64,000 nucleotides of DNA, taken from assembly GCF_017161565.1 (NCBI RefSeq), contig NZ_CP066796.1, positions 2,914,001-2,978,000 on the forward strand, in the 5' to 3' direction. Below, piece by piece: positions 1-8,899 of the stretch (position 1 is its first letter; each line of letters starts with the position of its first letter). The position numbers were made by a program, and so were the translations under genes. The stretch comes from Erwinia amylovora (lineage in GTDB: Bacteria > Pseudomonadota > Gammaproteobacteria > Enterobacterales > Enterobacteriaceae). The notes beneath the pieces are model-generated. The model was given only the letters and a program-made list of their open reading frames with translations, was not told the origin of the DNA and made no database searches.

Positions 1-138
1 GGCCATTTCCATATCATCACGCGGCAGCGCCACCAGCCAGCGCTGTCCGTTGCATAACAGCGTTTGTAAGGTGATTTGCTGGCATGCGCCGCCGCCCAGC
101 GGGCGCACGGGGATCCAGTCATCGGTCAATAAATTCAT
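1..138 (-). CDS. casA: CRISPR-associated Cascade large subunit Cse1/CasA, N-terminal part only
   Basis: The reverse strand from 138 to the window edge encodes 46 residues beginning MNLLTDDWIPVRPLGGG, the typical start of Cse1 (CasA), the large subunit of type I-E Cascade that reads the PAM and recruits Cas3. Its ATG overlaps the cas3 TGA as ATGA, so the two are translationally coupled in the order cas3-casA. The rest of the gene, and presumably casB-E, cas1 and cas2, lie to the left outside the window. Confidence 0.85.
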   Translation of the reverse strand, partial: MNLLTDDWIPVRPLGGGACQQITLQTLLCNGQRWLVALPRDDMEMA

Positions 139-2768
139 CCTGTCTTCTCCATTCCCTCGTGGTGACTGTAAGTAAAGTGATGCTGACCTTTCCCGGCAAA
201 CCCGGCTTTTCCAGCAACGAAATGCCCCGGCAGCCAGATAACGCCCTGCTCATCCATCGGCTGCAGAAAAGCACCCAGCCAGCCGTGCGGAACGTTGACC
301 CGGTTCAACGCCAGCGCCTCCGGGCGGGCAAACTCCGCCAGCCGATCCAGCTGCTGACCATCCAGCAGCACCCTGCCGTGTTCGCTGTCAAAATAAGGGA
401 TCACCGCCAGGCTCATCTCGCCGTCACGGGTCAGGGCGCGTACGGCATGATCGTTGTCAGAAAACGGCGTGGCGTACTCCGCCTGTTTTAGCATCTGGCG
501 GGCGCTGGCCCGCTTCTCAAACTCTTTCTGCTCCCAGTCCTGATAGCCCTCCTGCACCCAGCCGGGTTCTGCATCATCGGCTTCGGGGCGGTAGGCACTT
601 TCGATCCACTGCCGCCAGGCGGCCGGAAACGGCAGCGGCGTAGCGCCCTGTGCTTCAATCAGCTGCTGGGTACGCCACATCACGCGGGTGTTGCCGTAGA
701 TATAGCCGCTGCGCCCATAGCCTTCGGCATCCGGCAGCAGTACCGTCAGCATCGGCTGGCTGAAACCGGCCGGACGGCGGTTGCGCTGATGGCGATGTAA
801 GCGCCCGCTACGCTGAAACAGCAAGTCCACCGGGCACAGCTGGGTGATCAGCCAGTCGAAATCGACATCCAGTGACTGCTCAACCACCTGGGTGGCGACC
901 AGAATGCGTCCCTGCTGCCGGTTCCCGTGGGGGCCAAAGCACTCCAGCACCTGCTGCTCTTTGGCAATGCGATCGGTCAGGGTAAAACGCGCATGGAACA
1001 GCATCACCTCTGCCTGGCCGTATGCACTGAGCCGTTGCCAGGTTTTCTGCGCAACATCCACCAGGTTACAAATCAGGCAAACCTGAGCGCCCGCAGCGGC
1101 GGCGGCCATCATCTGCTGCAATAGCAGATCATCAGGTTCGCCGCCGGCCAGATAGCGGGGTTGCAGCAGCAGAGCGCTTTCAGCGGGCAGATGTTCGGGG
1201 GTAGCGGACAGATCAAAATGCAGCTGCTGGCGTTGCCCGCGCCAGGTGACCAGCGGATAAGCTGAAGAGAGTTCAGCAGCAGGATCCCCCGGGTAAGTGT
1301 TTAGCAGACGCTGTTTAAGGTGCGCGGGCAGCGTAGCGGACAGCAGCAGCGCACTCTGGCCGGCGGCAGACTGCGCCCGCAGCACCGCTTCCAGCAGGCC
1401 ATACATGTAACTGTCGTAAGCGTGCACCTCATCCACCAGCAGCACGCTGCGCCCAAGACCAAAACCACGGATAAAACGGTGTTTAACCGGCAGCACCGAA
1501 ATCAGCACCTGATCGACAGTACACACGCCGATTTGCCCGAGAAATGCGCGTTTATTGCCACGGCTCAGCCATTCACAGCACTGCGCCCAGCCCTCTTCAG
1601 CCTGCTGCACGTTAGCAGCGCGCTGCTTTACCGCGTCAAAAGCCGGATTAAAGCGCGCATAGCCATGTGCCAGAATAAAGTTAGGCCGATCGAAAAGCTG
1701 AACGGCCAGGCGTTCAAGGCGGGCATACATGGCGTTGGCCGTGGCCTGAGTGGGCAGGGCAAAAATAATGCTGTCGGCCTGGCCGCTGGCCAGCAGGCGC
1801 CAGGCAAAGGCCAGCGCCGCCTCGGTTTTACCCGAACCGGTGGGCGCTTCAATTAACGTCAGGCCTGGCTGTTCCGGCAGACGGTCGACCAGCGTTTGCA
1901 GCTGGCGGGGGGCATGCCCTTTTTCCAGCAGCGCAGCAACCCCGGACCAGGGTTTTATCTGCGCCACCAGGCCGCTGCGCTCCAGCACGATGGCGGCATC
2001 GGACGCATAGCGCCGTGCGAAATAGTTATCCGGCGGTTCAACGGATGACCGGTAGCAGAAGGTCTCCTCACTGCTCCAGGATCCCAGCCAGTCGGATATC
2101 GAGCAGAAACCGGCCAGCAGCGGAGAAACCGGCGGCGGATTGTCCTGTAGCGACAGCCCGACAGGCTGTAAAAATAGCCCCTCCAGCGCCTGCAGCCACG
2201 CCATGCGCGCCTGCCTGTCGGCATCCGCCCAGCCCTGCAAACCCGGAGGGTAATTCATCATTTCATCGGGCAGGTGATACTCACGCACCACATAGCCGTG
2301 GTGCCCGGCAACCGCTTCCATCCACGGAAACCACGCCCGTTTGCTATGCGGTGGTTCATCAAGAAATGCAAGCAGTGAGTCATCAGAGACCGCGTTTGCG
2401 CGGAAATCCTCACGCAGGCACAATACGCCGCCTTTACCGTGATCCCACGGCGGCAGTCTGCCTGAGATCTTCTCACCATCAGGATTGAGGATACGTAATG
2501 CGGCGGGCGCTTTAGCCTGAAAGCGGATATCAAACTTACCGAAATCATGCAGCGCGACAAAAAACAGCACCCAGGCTCTGAGCTGGGAAACGGGGCTTAA
2601 TTCGGTTGAAAACTGCGATCTCAGGCTGGGGCTGCTATCCCACCAGCGCGCCGCAACGGCGGCAACATCCAGACAGTGCCAGGGTAGTAAGTGACACGCT
2701 GTTTCCCCCTCGGGCGTAGCGGCTGTCGCCTTACCCCAATAGCGGTAATACTCAGGCTGCGAATTCAT
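135..2768 (-). CDS. cas3: CRISPR-associated helicase/nuclease Cas3 (type I-E)
   Basis: This 877-residue protein is the DNA-degrading effector of type I-E interference, recruited by Cascade once a target is bound. An HD nuclease domain comes first (HDFGKFD, H74-D75), then an SF2 helicase with Walker A APTGSGKTEAA near residue 305, a DEVH box, SAT in SATLP, and motif VI QRSGRLHRH. Length is close to E. coli Cas3 (888 aa), and the HD and helicase parts are fused in the usual order. The ATG at 2768 has a GGGAG Shine-Dalgarno 5 nt upstream. It is the first gene of the leftward cas operon and overlaps casA by 4 nt. No frameshift or lost motif is visible, so interference looks intact as far as can be seen. 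Confidence 0.95.
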   Translation of the reverse strand: MNSQPEYYRYWGKATAATPEGETACHLLPWHCLDVAAVAARWWDSSPSLRSQFSTELSPVSQLRAWVLFFVALHDFGKFDIRFQAKAPAALRILNPDGEKISGRLPPWDHGKGGVLCLREDFRANAVSDDSLLAFLDEPPHSKRAWFPWMEAVAGHHGYVVREYHLPDEMMNYPPGLQGWADADRQARMAWLQALEGLFLQPVGLSLQDNPPPVSPLLAGFCSISDWLGSWSSEETFCYRSSVEPPDNYFARRYASDAAIVLERSGLVAQIKPWSGVAALLEKGHAPRQLQTLVDRLPEQPGLTLIEAPTGSGKTEAALAFAWRLLASGQADSIIFALPTQATANAMYARLERLAVQLFDRPNFILAHGYARFNPAFDAVKQRAANVQQAEEGWAQCCEWLSRGNKRAFLGQIGVCTVDQVLISVLPVKHRFIRGFGLGRSVLLVDEVHAYDSYMYGLLEAVLRAQSAAGQSALLLSATLPAHLKQRLLNTYPGDPAAELSSAYPLVTWRGQRQQLHFDLSATPEHLPAESALLLQPRYLAGGEPDDLLLQQMMAAAAAGAQVCLICNLVDVAQKTWQRLSAYGQAEVMLFHARFTLTDRIAKEQQVLECFGPHGNRQQGRILVATQVVEQSLDVDFDWLITQLCPVDLLFQRSGRLHRHQRNRRPAGFSQPMLTVLLPDAEGYGRSGYIYGNTRVMWRTQQLIEAQGATPLPFPAAWRQWIESAYRPEADDAEPGWVQEGYQDWEQKEFEKRASARQMLKQAEYATPFSDNDHAVRALTRDGEMSLAVIPYFDSEHGRVLLDGQQLDRLAEFARPEALALNRVNVPHGWLGAFLQPMDEQGVIWLPGHFVAGKAGFAGKGQHHFTYSHHEGMEKTG

Positions 2769-2996
2769 AAGCTCCCTTTACGACCGTTATATTCCATTAT
2801 CAGACGGGTAGCCCGGCTGCTACACACGCAGCGGCGGCGCTCGCTTAGTAAGCAGTATAGATGAACCAAGGAAATTCTTAATGAAAAATTATCATCTGCC
2901 CTGTCACTGCCTCTGCTGGCAGTATTTACGCAGAATGTCCCCCCCTGCTTTCACCGTCAGAACGCCAGCTGCTGCACTAAAATTTGTTTGTTAAAA

Positions 2997-3025
2997 AGGG
3001 TTATCCCCATTGAGATGGGGAACAT
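2997..3025 (-). repeat. Solitary degenerate CRISPR-like repeat upstream of cas3
   Basis: These 29 nt align without gaps to the array repeat. On the minus strand they keep TTCCCC and GGGGATAA, while the hairpin stem changed from CCCCGC/GCGGGG to CCCCAT/ATGGGG with both sides compensated. It lies in a 312-nt gene-free interval between cas3 (start 2768) and the dioxygenase (stop 3081). A run of five T follows within a few nt on the minus strand, so it might also act as a terminator for the dioxygenase operon. No second repeat sits 61 nt away on either side. The rest of the interval shows no gene. Confidence 0.5.
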
Positions 3026-3080
3026 TAGCTCTGGGTTAGCACCAAAAAGTGTCAGTTCAAGTCGTGACGAATACACATGC

Positions 3081-3851
3081 TCACATGACAACAACACGAC
3101 GCATTATTCTTGCCTGTCCCTCCGGCACCGCTCCATCCCCGGTATGTAACGTTGAACCATTATCCCATATAACCAAATCCCCCTCTTGATACTGGTGCGC
3201 ATAAAGGTAGATGGGATTGATACAATGCCGGTAAAGAACATTAAGATAATGTTCGCTTTCCTGCTCTGACATACCAACAATGGCATCTGTATGGGTCCAA
3301 TTAACGTAAATGGCTTTACGCCCTGTTTGCGGATGCGGACGTAAAACCGGATGCAAGGTATCGGGCCGCTGATCCTCCGGTTCAATGTGTAACATATACC
3401 CACGCTCCTGACAGCGCTGCACCAATTTTTGTGAAAATCCAAATATTGCCTGTTTGTCTTCCAGCGTCTTGCTTAACCGCGGTGGCAAATCAGCACAAGC
3501 CGCCAACGTATTGCAAAATAACGTTTTTCCTCCCTCTGACGGCACCTTTTCGGCATAAAACGTGGTTAAGCGGGGAGGATGCTCCTCATAACACATATCG
3601 GAATGCCAAATGGGAAAACCAGGACCGGGATATCCACGCGCTTCGCCATTTTCCTGTACGTTGGTGACATAGGTCATTTCCGGCCATGGACAGGTATTTT
3701 TTTTTAAAGGATGAGGGAAAATCGTGCCTGTTTTACGGCAAAATTCAATTTGCTCCTCCGGAGTTAAATGCTGGGCAGCAACCACTAACACCTGATATTT
3801 TTTTATTAATTCAAGCAAGGTTTCAACTTCAGCATGATTGATTACTTTCAA
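3081..3851 (-). CDS. TauD/TfdA-family Fe(II)/2-oxoglutarate-dependent dioxygenase
   Basis: The 256-residue protein has the Fe(II)-binding HxD motif in WHSDMCYEEHPP (near residue 83), a distal histidine in DNGSTLHTGDG, and the 2-oxoglutarate-binding arginine region RIMRRVVV at the C-terminus. This is the TauD/TfdA family, which hydroxylates or oxidatively cleaves small molecules; members in biosynthetic clusters tailor amino acids. The start is a TTG with a weak AAGG upstream; no better ATG lies near. It follows a GNAT gene by 91 nt and a truncated thioesterase on the same strand, so it may be the tail of a small biosynthetic operon. The substrate cannot be told from sequence. Confidence 0.8.
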   Translation of the reverse strand: MKVINHAEVETLLELIKKYQVLVVAAQHLTPEEQIEFCRKTGTIFPHPLKKNTCPWPEMTYVTNVQENGEARGYPGPGFPIWHSDMCYEEHPPRLTTFYAEKVPSEGGKTLFCNTLAACADLPPRLSKTLEDKQAIFGFSQKLVQRCQERGYMLHIEPEDQRPDTLHPVLRPHPQTGRKAIYVNWTHTDAIVGMSEQESEHYLNVLYRHCINPIYLYAHQYQEGDLVIWDNGSTLHTGDGAVPEGQARIMRRVVVM

Positions 3852-3942
3852 GTCAACGCCTTTTACTCTAAGACCGAAAGAAGGCTCAATATATACAGTA
3901 CAATGGCGCTCATGAGCAGATGATGATCCCCTAATCGGTCAC

Positions 3943-4746
3943 TCAGTAATTTTGGGGTAAATTCCAAACCTCAAAATTACCGGTGCTAATGAAACCTGCT
4001 TTTTTATAAATATTTAACCCATCAGGTGACGCTTGCAATACACAGGCTGTCGCTTTTTTTTGCTGCGCCACCCGCAATGCCTGATAAAATATCTCGCTAC
4101 CAAAACCCCGTCGACGCCAACATTCTGGCGTCGCAATATCGAAAACACCTGCAATATTATGGTGAAAATAAAGCGTCGCGGTAGAGACGGGTTGATCATC
4201 GAAGTAGCCCACCAGCTGAATGAGTCTGTCATCCAAAGAGGCGCTATGCTCGCCAGCCTGCTGATAAATTGCCCGAATGTTCTCTGCCTCAACGGTATTT
4301 CCCGGCTCAAATATCGCTGAAAGAACGCGACCAAAATCCTGGAAATGCGACAGGCTATCGCAGTATTCAATTCGGGATAAAGCGGTGTCTGATTTAGTCT
4401 GCAGCTGCGACGTCAAAGACAAATGCATCCCCACTTCATTTTCTTCATGCTCCCAGCCTGCCTGCCGCAGTGCCTGTGCATATGCCGTTGTCGGTTCGGA
4501 GAACCACCATGCAGCAGGCCTGTTCATCTGCTGATAGTATCGCGTTATCTGAGCGATATCGTCTGTGGAAGCAGGCGTTCCGAGAACGGTATTAAAGGTA
4601 TCCGACTGTCTGCCACAATCAACATATTGCAGTCCATTCAAATGCTTCACTTTCATACCGGGTAGTTGGCTGGCCAGATATGAGAATTTGCCAGCAATAT
4701 TTTCAGACATACGCCGGGTAATATCCTTTTCCTGTTGGTTAGTCAT
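3943..4746 (-). CDS. GNAT-family N-acetyltransferase
   Basis: A 267-residue protein whose C-terminal half is a GNAT domain: the acetyl-CoA pyrophosphate loop appears as RRRGFGS, followed by a helix and the ending ASPDGLNIYKKAGF typical of the family. The N-terminal half resembles a degenerate GNAT fold found in two-domain members. A GTG two codons upstream is in frame, but the ATG at 4746 has a GAGGTGA Shine-Dalgarno ending 2-3 nt before it, so I chose the ATG. It sits between the thioesterase (71-nt gap) and the dioxygenase (91-nt gap), all leftward. The acetylated substrate is unknown; self-protection or product tailing are guesses. Confidence 0.8.
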   Translation of the reverse strand: MTNQQEKDITRRMSENIAGKFSYLASQLPGMKVKHLNGLQYVDCGRQSDTFNTVLGTPASTDDIAQITRYYQQMNRPAAWWFSEPTTAYAQALRQAGWEHEENEVGMHLSLTSQLQTKSDTALSRIEYCDSLSHFQDFGRVLSAIFEPGNTVEAENIRAIYQQAGEHSASLDDRLIQLVGYFDDQPVSTATLYFHHNIAGVFDIATPECWRRRGFGSEIFYQALRVAQQKKATACVLQASPDGLNIYKKAGFISTGNFEVWNLPQNY

Positions 4747-4823
4747 GATCACCTCAATAACGCTAATAATTATTCATTGGGAACCCGCTATTTGCCGGTA
4801 GTTTTCACTCAATTTCGCTTTAT

Positions 4824-5384
4824 TTAATCGAGATTTAGCTTCTCATAAATTATTGAACATACGCTTGCTGACTGCTGTTGATGATAGAAATGGTCACCTT
4901 GAAGAGGATAAAAAAAGACGTTCCCCTCAGTAGAAAATTTACGCCAGGAATCGATCATCACATCCGTAATTAAGTCGTCCTCCGTTCCCCATATAACATG
5001 GATTGGCGTTTGCAAAGGTGCAGGGGGTGGCCCGGCATAACGTTCACACAGCGCAATATCCTGACGTAACGTGGATAGAAACAGCCGCAATAGTGCCGGC
5101 TGTTCCAGCAATACGGATTCTGTGCCTCCTAAACCGGCCAACTGTCTGATAAACAGCTCATCATCCAATCCGCTAAGGCAGCGCGTTAGCGGTTCGCCAG
5201 GCGCACGGCAACCGGAAACAAACAGCGCGCGCGCGGGTTTGCGCCAACAGATTTCCATCTTGCGCGCCAGTTCAACAGCAATCAGTCCCCCCATGCTGTG
5301 ACCAAAAAACGCGATCTGTTTGTCACATATGGTATCCAGCGCCTGTAAAGCGGCGTCGGCCAGTTGCTCAATACTGTCCGGCAT
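4824..5384 (-). CDS. Type II thioesterase, N-terminally truncated at the CRISPR array
   Basis: The 186-residue product is an alpha/beta-hydrolase of the GrsT/SrfAD type, which removes misprimed acyl groups from NRPS or PKS carrier proteins. The nucleophile elbow GHSMGG, the acid in GTEDDLI and the histidine in QGDHFY are present. Family members are about 230-250 aa and begin with a strand and an oxyanion-hole loop that are missing here: the reading frame starts at PDSIEQLADA, normally near residue 60, three nt from the first CRISPR repeat. No Shine-Dalgarno is seen before the ATG, since that DNA is repeat sequence. Probably a non-functional remnant of a biosynthetic cluster cut by the array. 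Confidence 0.7.
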   Translation of the reverse strand: MPDSIEQLADAALQALDTICDKQIAFFGHSMGGLIAVELARKMEICWRKPARALFVSGCRAPGEPLTRCLSGLDDELFIRQLAGLGGTESVLLEQPALLRLFLSTLRQDIALCERYAGPPPAPLQTPIHVIWGTEDDLITDVMIDSWRKFSTEGNVFFYPLQGDHFYHQQQSASVCSIIYEKLNLD

Positions 5385-5386
5385 GG

Positions 5387-7609
5387 CGGTTTATCCCGCT
5401 CATGCGGGGAACACCATCACGCGCCATTCGGAACGTTACTTTATCACGGTTTATCCACGCTCACGCGGGGAACACAGACAATGCCCTCACCGTTGTGTGT
5501 GAAGAAACGGTTTATCCCTGCTCACGCGGGGAACACGGCGTCAGAGTCCGTTGATAAGATCTCAATCTCGGTTTATCCCCGCTCACGCGGGGAACACAGC
5601 AGTACGTTGACTGTAAAGGGTACAAAAGCCGGTTTATCCCCGCTCACGCGGGGAACACGATAAAGGCCGGATGGGATTCTGGCTGCTTCACGGTTTATCC
5701 CCGCTCACGCGGGGAACACGAAAACATCGTCCCTGAAAGACTCTGATTCAATGGTTTATCCCCGCTCACGCGGGGAACACATCTGGTGGCAATTCGACAT
5801 TCTCACCGAAGTCGGTTTATCCCCGCTCACGCGGGGAACACATTGCTGGATAGAGGCAGCCCAGATAGACAGCCGGTTTATCCCCGCTAACGCGGGGAAC
5901 ACGCTCATTGCCAGCTCACTGCGGATTTTCGCGGCGGTTTATCCCCGCTCACGCGGGGAACACAAGAACGTCAACAATTGGCATTGTTCGATGTACGGTT
6001 TATCCCCGCTCACGCGGGGAACACTTAATCACATCCAACGATACATTCAACGTAACCGGTTTATCCCCGCTCACGCGGGGAACACTCTGAGTAACAACGC
6101 AAAGCCCTCCCCGAGGGCGGTTTATCCCCGCTCACGCGGGGAACACAAAAAAAGATAGATGACATGCGCAAATTTTTGCGGTTTATCCCCGCTCACGCGG
6201 GGAACACGTCACATTCCGTATGGCTCGTGACGCCATCAGCGGTTTATCCCCGCTCACGCGGGGAACACGTCGAACTTCGTTGAGGTTTCAGGCAAATCGT
6301 CGGTTTATCCCCGCTCACGCGGGGAACACTCGTTAAATTCCGTCCATGTATGCGAGAGTTTCGGTTTATCCCCGCTCACGCGGGGAACACGTAATCAAAT
6401 TTGGCGGAGAGGATTTTACAATTGGTTTATCCCCGCTCACGCGGGGAACACTCCTGGAAAACATGAGGGATGAGAATGATCTCCGGTTTATCCCCGCTCA
6501 CGCGGGGAACACATTGCAGCATCGGGCCGAGCCACAGGACATTTCGGTTTATCCCCGCTCACGCGGGGAACACGGGGCATCTCCGCCGACATTTCCGCCA
6601 AATCTCGGTTTATCCCCGCTCATGCGGGGAACACGATTTTGTCAGTTGTATAAGCATGCTCCTTTACGGTTTATCCCCGCTCACGCGGGGAACACAGCCG
6701 TCTGCGCCAAGAACGGACAACCATTTACGGTTTATCCCCGCTCACGCGGGGAACACTAACTAGCAGACGATCTTTAAGTCTCTGCAACCGGTTTATCCCC
6801 GCTCACGCGGGGAACACTCAGGTTTATTACGGGCGGGCGGTTGGCTTTTCGGTTTATCCCCGCTCACGCGGGGAACACTACCCTGCCGCTCCGCGTACTC
6901 CCTCATCGCCCGGTTTATCCCCGCTCACGCGGGGAACACCTGGCGGGTTAGCGGTGATTTTAAATTTCAGTCGGTTTATCCCCGCTCACGCGGGGAACAC
7001 CCGCCGAGACAACCGGCTATCCGAAATACCTGCGGTTTATCCCCGCTCACGCGGGGAACACCGTGGGGGGTAAGGGGGGTGTTGTCTTTTGTCGGTTTAT
7101 CCCCGCTCACGCGGGGAACACGCTGTGAACAATTTCAGTGCTCATGCGCAATCCGGTTTATCCCCGCTCACGCGGGGAACACGCTGTGAACAATTTCAGT
7201 GCTCATGCGCAATCCGGTTTATCCCCGCTCACGCGGGGAACACTTAAACCTACTGAAAAACAGGTTGATCGCTTGCGGTTTATCCCCGCTCACGCGGGGA
7301 ACACTTTTATGGAGATAATTAATGTCAAAGCATCTTCGGTTTATCCCCGCTCACGCGGGGAACACTTTTATACAAAAAACACAGTTCCCGAGATGCTCGG
7401 TTTATCCCCGCTCACGCGGGGAACACTCCATCACTCGCCGCCCTCCGCTTCTGCATAGCGGTTTATCCCCGCTCACGCGGGGAACACATTGATAAATTAT
7501 TTATCATTTTGCTATTTACCGGTTTATCCCCGCTCACGCGGGGAACACCATGCCGCGAAGATAAAAAGGCTCATGAATAACGGTTTATCCCCGCTCACGC
7601 GGGGAACAC
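5387..7609 (-). CRISPR. Type I-E CRISPR array, 37 repeats and 36 spacers
   Basis: Repeats of 29 nt recur every 61 nt from 5387 to 7609. In the transcribed (minus) direction they begin GTGTTCCCCGCG and end GGGGATAAACCG, with the short stem CCCCGC/GCGGGG, matching the enterobacterial type I-E repeat. Spacers are 32 nt except one of 31 nt (7062-7092). The leader-distal end is on the left: the repeat at 5387 has lost one nt and those at 5447 and 5508 carry substitutions. Single-base variants also occur at 5752, 5874, 6423 and 6606. Two adjacent spacers (7122-7153 and 7183-7214) are identical. The + strand of the array is open for long stretches only because of the repeat and encodes no protein. 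Confidence 0.98.
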
Positions 7610-7720
7610 TCTAAAACTATCTGACTGATCTTAGTGATTTTTTTACCGCCCTACAATTCTACCAACTTTTTTCCACTTTAAAGCACGCACGGATTTGCTA
7701 CTCAAAACGGGAAAAGTCGG
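7610..7720 (-). promoter_or_regulatory. CRISPR leader
   Basis: The AT-rich DNA right of the last perfect repeat reads, toward the array, GTTGGTAGAATTGTAG, then a GGTAAAAAAATCAC stretch and a final ATAGTTTTAGA just before GTGTTCC. This closely resembles the E. coli I-E leader (TTGGTAGATTGTG, TTAAAAAATCATT, TTTAGA). It should hold the pre-crRNA promoter and the integration site for new spacers. The right boundary is approximate. Confidence 0.8.
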
Positions 7721-8115
7721 CTTGATACTCGGCCAAATACAAGGGTAATCGACTAAGTGAACTTCTTGAATATAGCGGAAATGGCAGCGTGGCGGCGGAA
7801 AAAAACCGGCCTGTAAACCGGATTGATTTTTGTCGACCATTACGTGCTCGCACTTACAGGCTGCGCGCACGCTCTTATATCAAGGCAATACTAGTGATAA
7901 CGCCGGGAGCAATCCTGCTGATGTTGCAGATACGGCACGTCAGTTTGCTGATTATCGTTGCTATTAAGCAACCGACCGGACGCCTTAAGGGTTGAAGTCA
8001 CTCGAATAAGACAGGGAGTTAACCGCCCCTGCCTTTTTCGTGGACGCTTTTCCGGGTTGAAGCGCGCGGCGTGATACACTGCAACGCTCTCTGCCAATGC
8101 TTAGCGGAAGCCGTA
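7721..8115. other. Intergenic DNA between CRISPR leader and enoyl-CoA hydratase
   Basis: About 400 nt with no convincing gene on either strand; the small open frames lack ribosome sites and family resemblance. A weak CAGGG/CCCTG stem followed by CCTTTTT lies at about 8012-8038 and could be a terminator on the + strand, but no upstream gene needs it. Confidence 0.4.
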
Positions 8116-8898
8116 ATGAATGCTGATAACCCGATAACCCGACTGGTGCTGTGCGATCGCCCGGCTGAACATGTGGTGCGCCTGACGCTACAGCGCCCCG
8201 CCCGGCGCAATGCCTATAATGCGCTGATGGTCAGCGAGCTGGAGCAGTGGCTGAACTGGTGCGAACGGCAGTCGGCGGTACGTACGGTGGTCCTGACCGC
8301 GGGTGGCAAGGCGTTTTGCAGCGGCGCAGATCTGCATGAGGCGTTTACCCACGGCGGTGAGGGGCTGCGTAACTCATGCGGCGGCTATCATCCGCTCCAG
8401 CATCTGCCTCGGCGCAAAATCTGGATTGCCGCGCTCAACGGTGATGCGATTGGCGGCGGGCTGGAGATGGCGCTGGCGTGCGATTTTATCGTCGCCAGTG
8501 AAAACACGCGTATTGCCCTGCCGGAAGTGCGGCACGGGCTGCTGCCGCTGGGCGGAGCCATCAGCCAGCTGGCGGCGCGTCTGCCACCGAATATTGCGCG
8601 TGAGCTGCTGCTGACCGGTGAAACGATGGATGCGCAGCGCGCGCTGGCGCTCGGCTTATTTAATCAGGTTGTGGACGCGGAGCAGCTGGCAGACGCCGCG
8701 CTGGCGTTGGCTGAACGCCTCGATCAGGCCGCGCCGCTGGCGGTACAAGCCTGCAACGCCCTGCTTAACCAGGCGCTGGCAGCCGATATCCGCCAGCAGG
8801 GCGACAGAGAGTTGCGGCAGCTACAGCAGAGCGAGGATTACCAGGAAAGCCAGCATGCGTTTGCCGAACGGCGCGCGCCGCGGTGGCAGGGGCGCTGA
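8116..8898 (+). CDS. Enoyl-CoA hydratase/isomerase (crotonase family)
   Basis: A 260-residue crotonase-fold protein. The oxyanion-hole elements AFCSGADL and GDAIGGG are present, and both acid/base glutamates of true hydratases are kept: E117 in GGGLEMALACD and E137 in ALPEVRHGLLPLGGA. This supports reversible hydration of trans-2-enoyl-CoA. I chose the ATG at 8116, preceded by GCGGAAG, over an in-frame ATG at 8071. It runs toward the thiolase, stopping one nt before that gene's stop on the other strand. With the thiolase, SDR and enoyl reductase nearby it could form a complete acyl-CoA chain-extension or degradation set. The acyl chain handled is unknown. Confidence 0.85.
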   Translation: MNADNPITRLVLCDRPAEHVVRLTLQRPARRNAYNALMVSELEQWLNWCERQSAVRTVVLTAGGKAFCSGADLHEAFTHGGEGLRNSCGGYHPLQHLPRRKIWIAALNGDAIGGGLEMALACDFIVASENTRIALPEVRHGLLPLGGAISQLAARLPPNIARELLLTGETMDAQRALALGLFNQVVDAEQLADAALALAERLDQAAPLAVQACNALLNQALAADIRQQGDRELRQLQQSEDYQESQHAFAERRAPRWQGR

Positions 8899-8899
8899 T

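Noticed and set aside
5364..7458. Several open frames across the CRISPR array (rich in RSRGEH and PAHAGN peptides)
   Set aside because: They arise from reading the CRISPR repeat in three frames; none is a gene.
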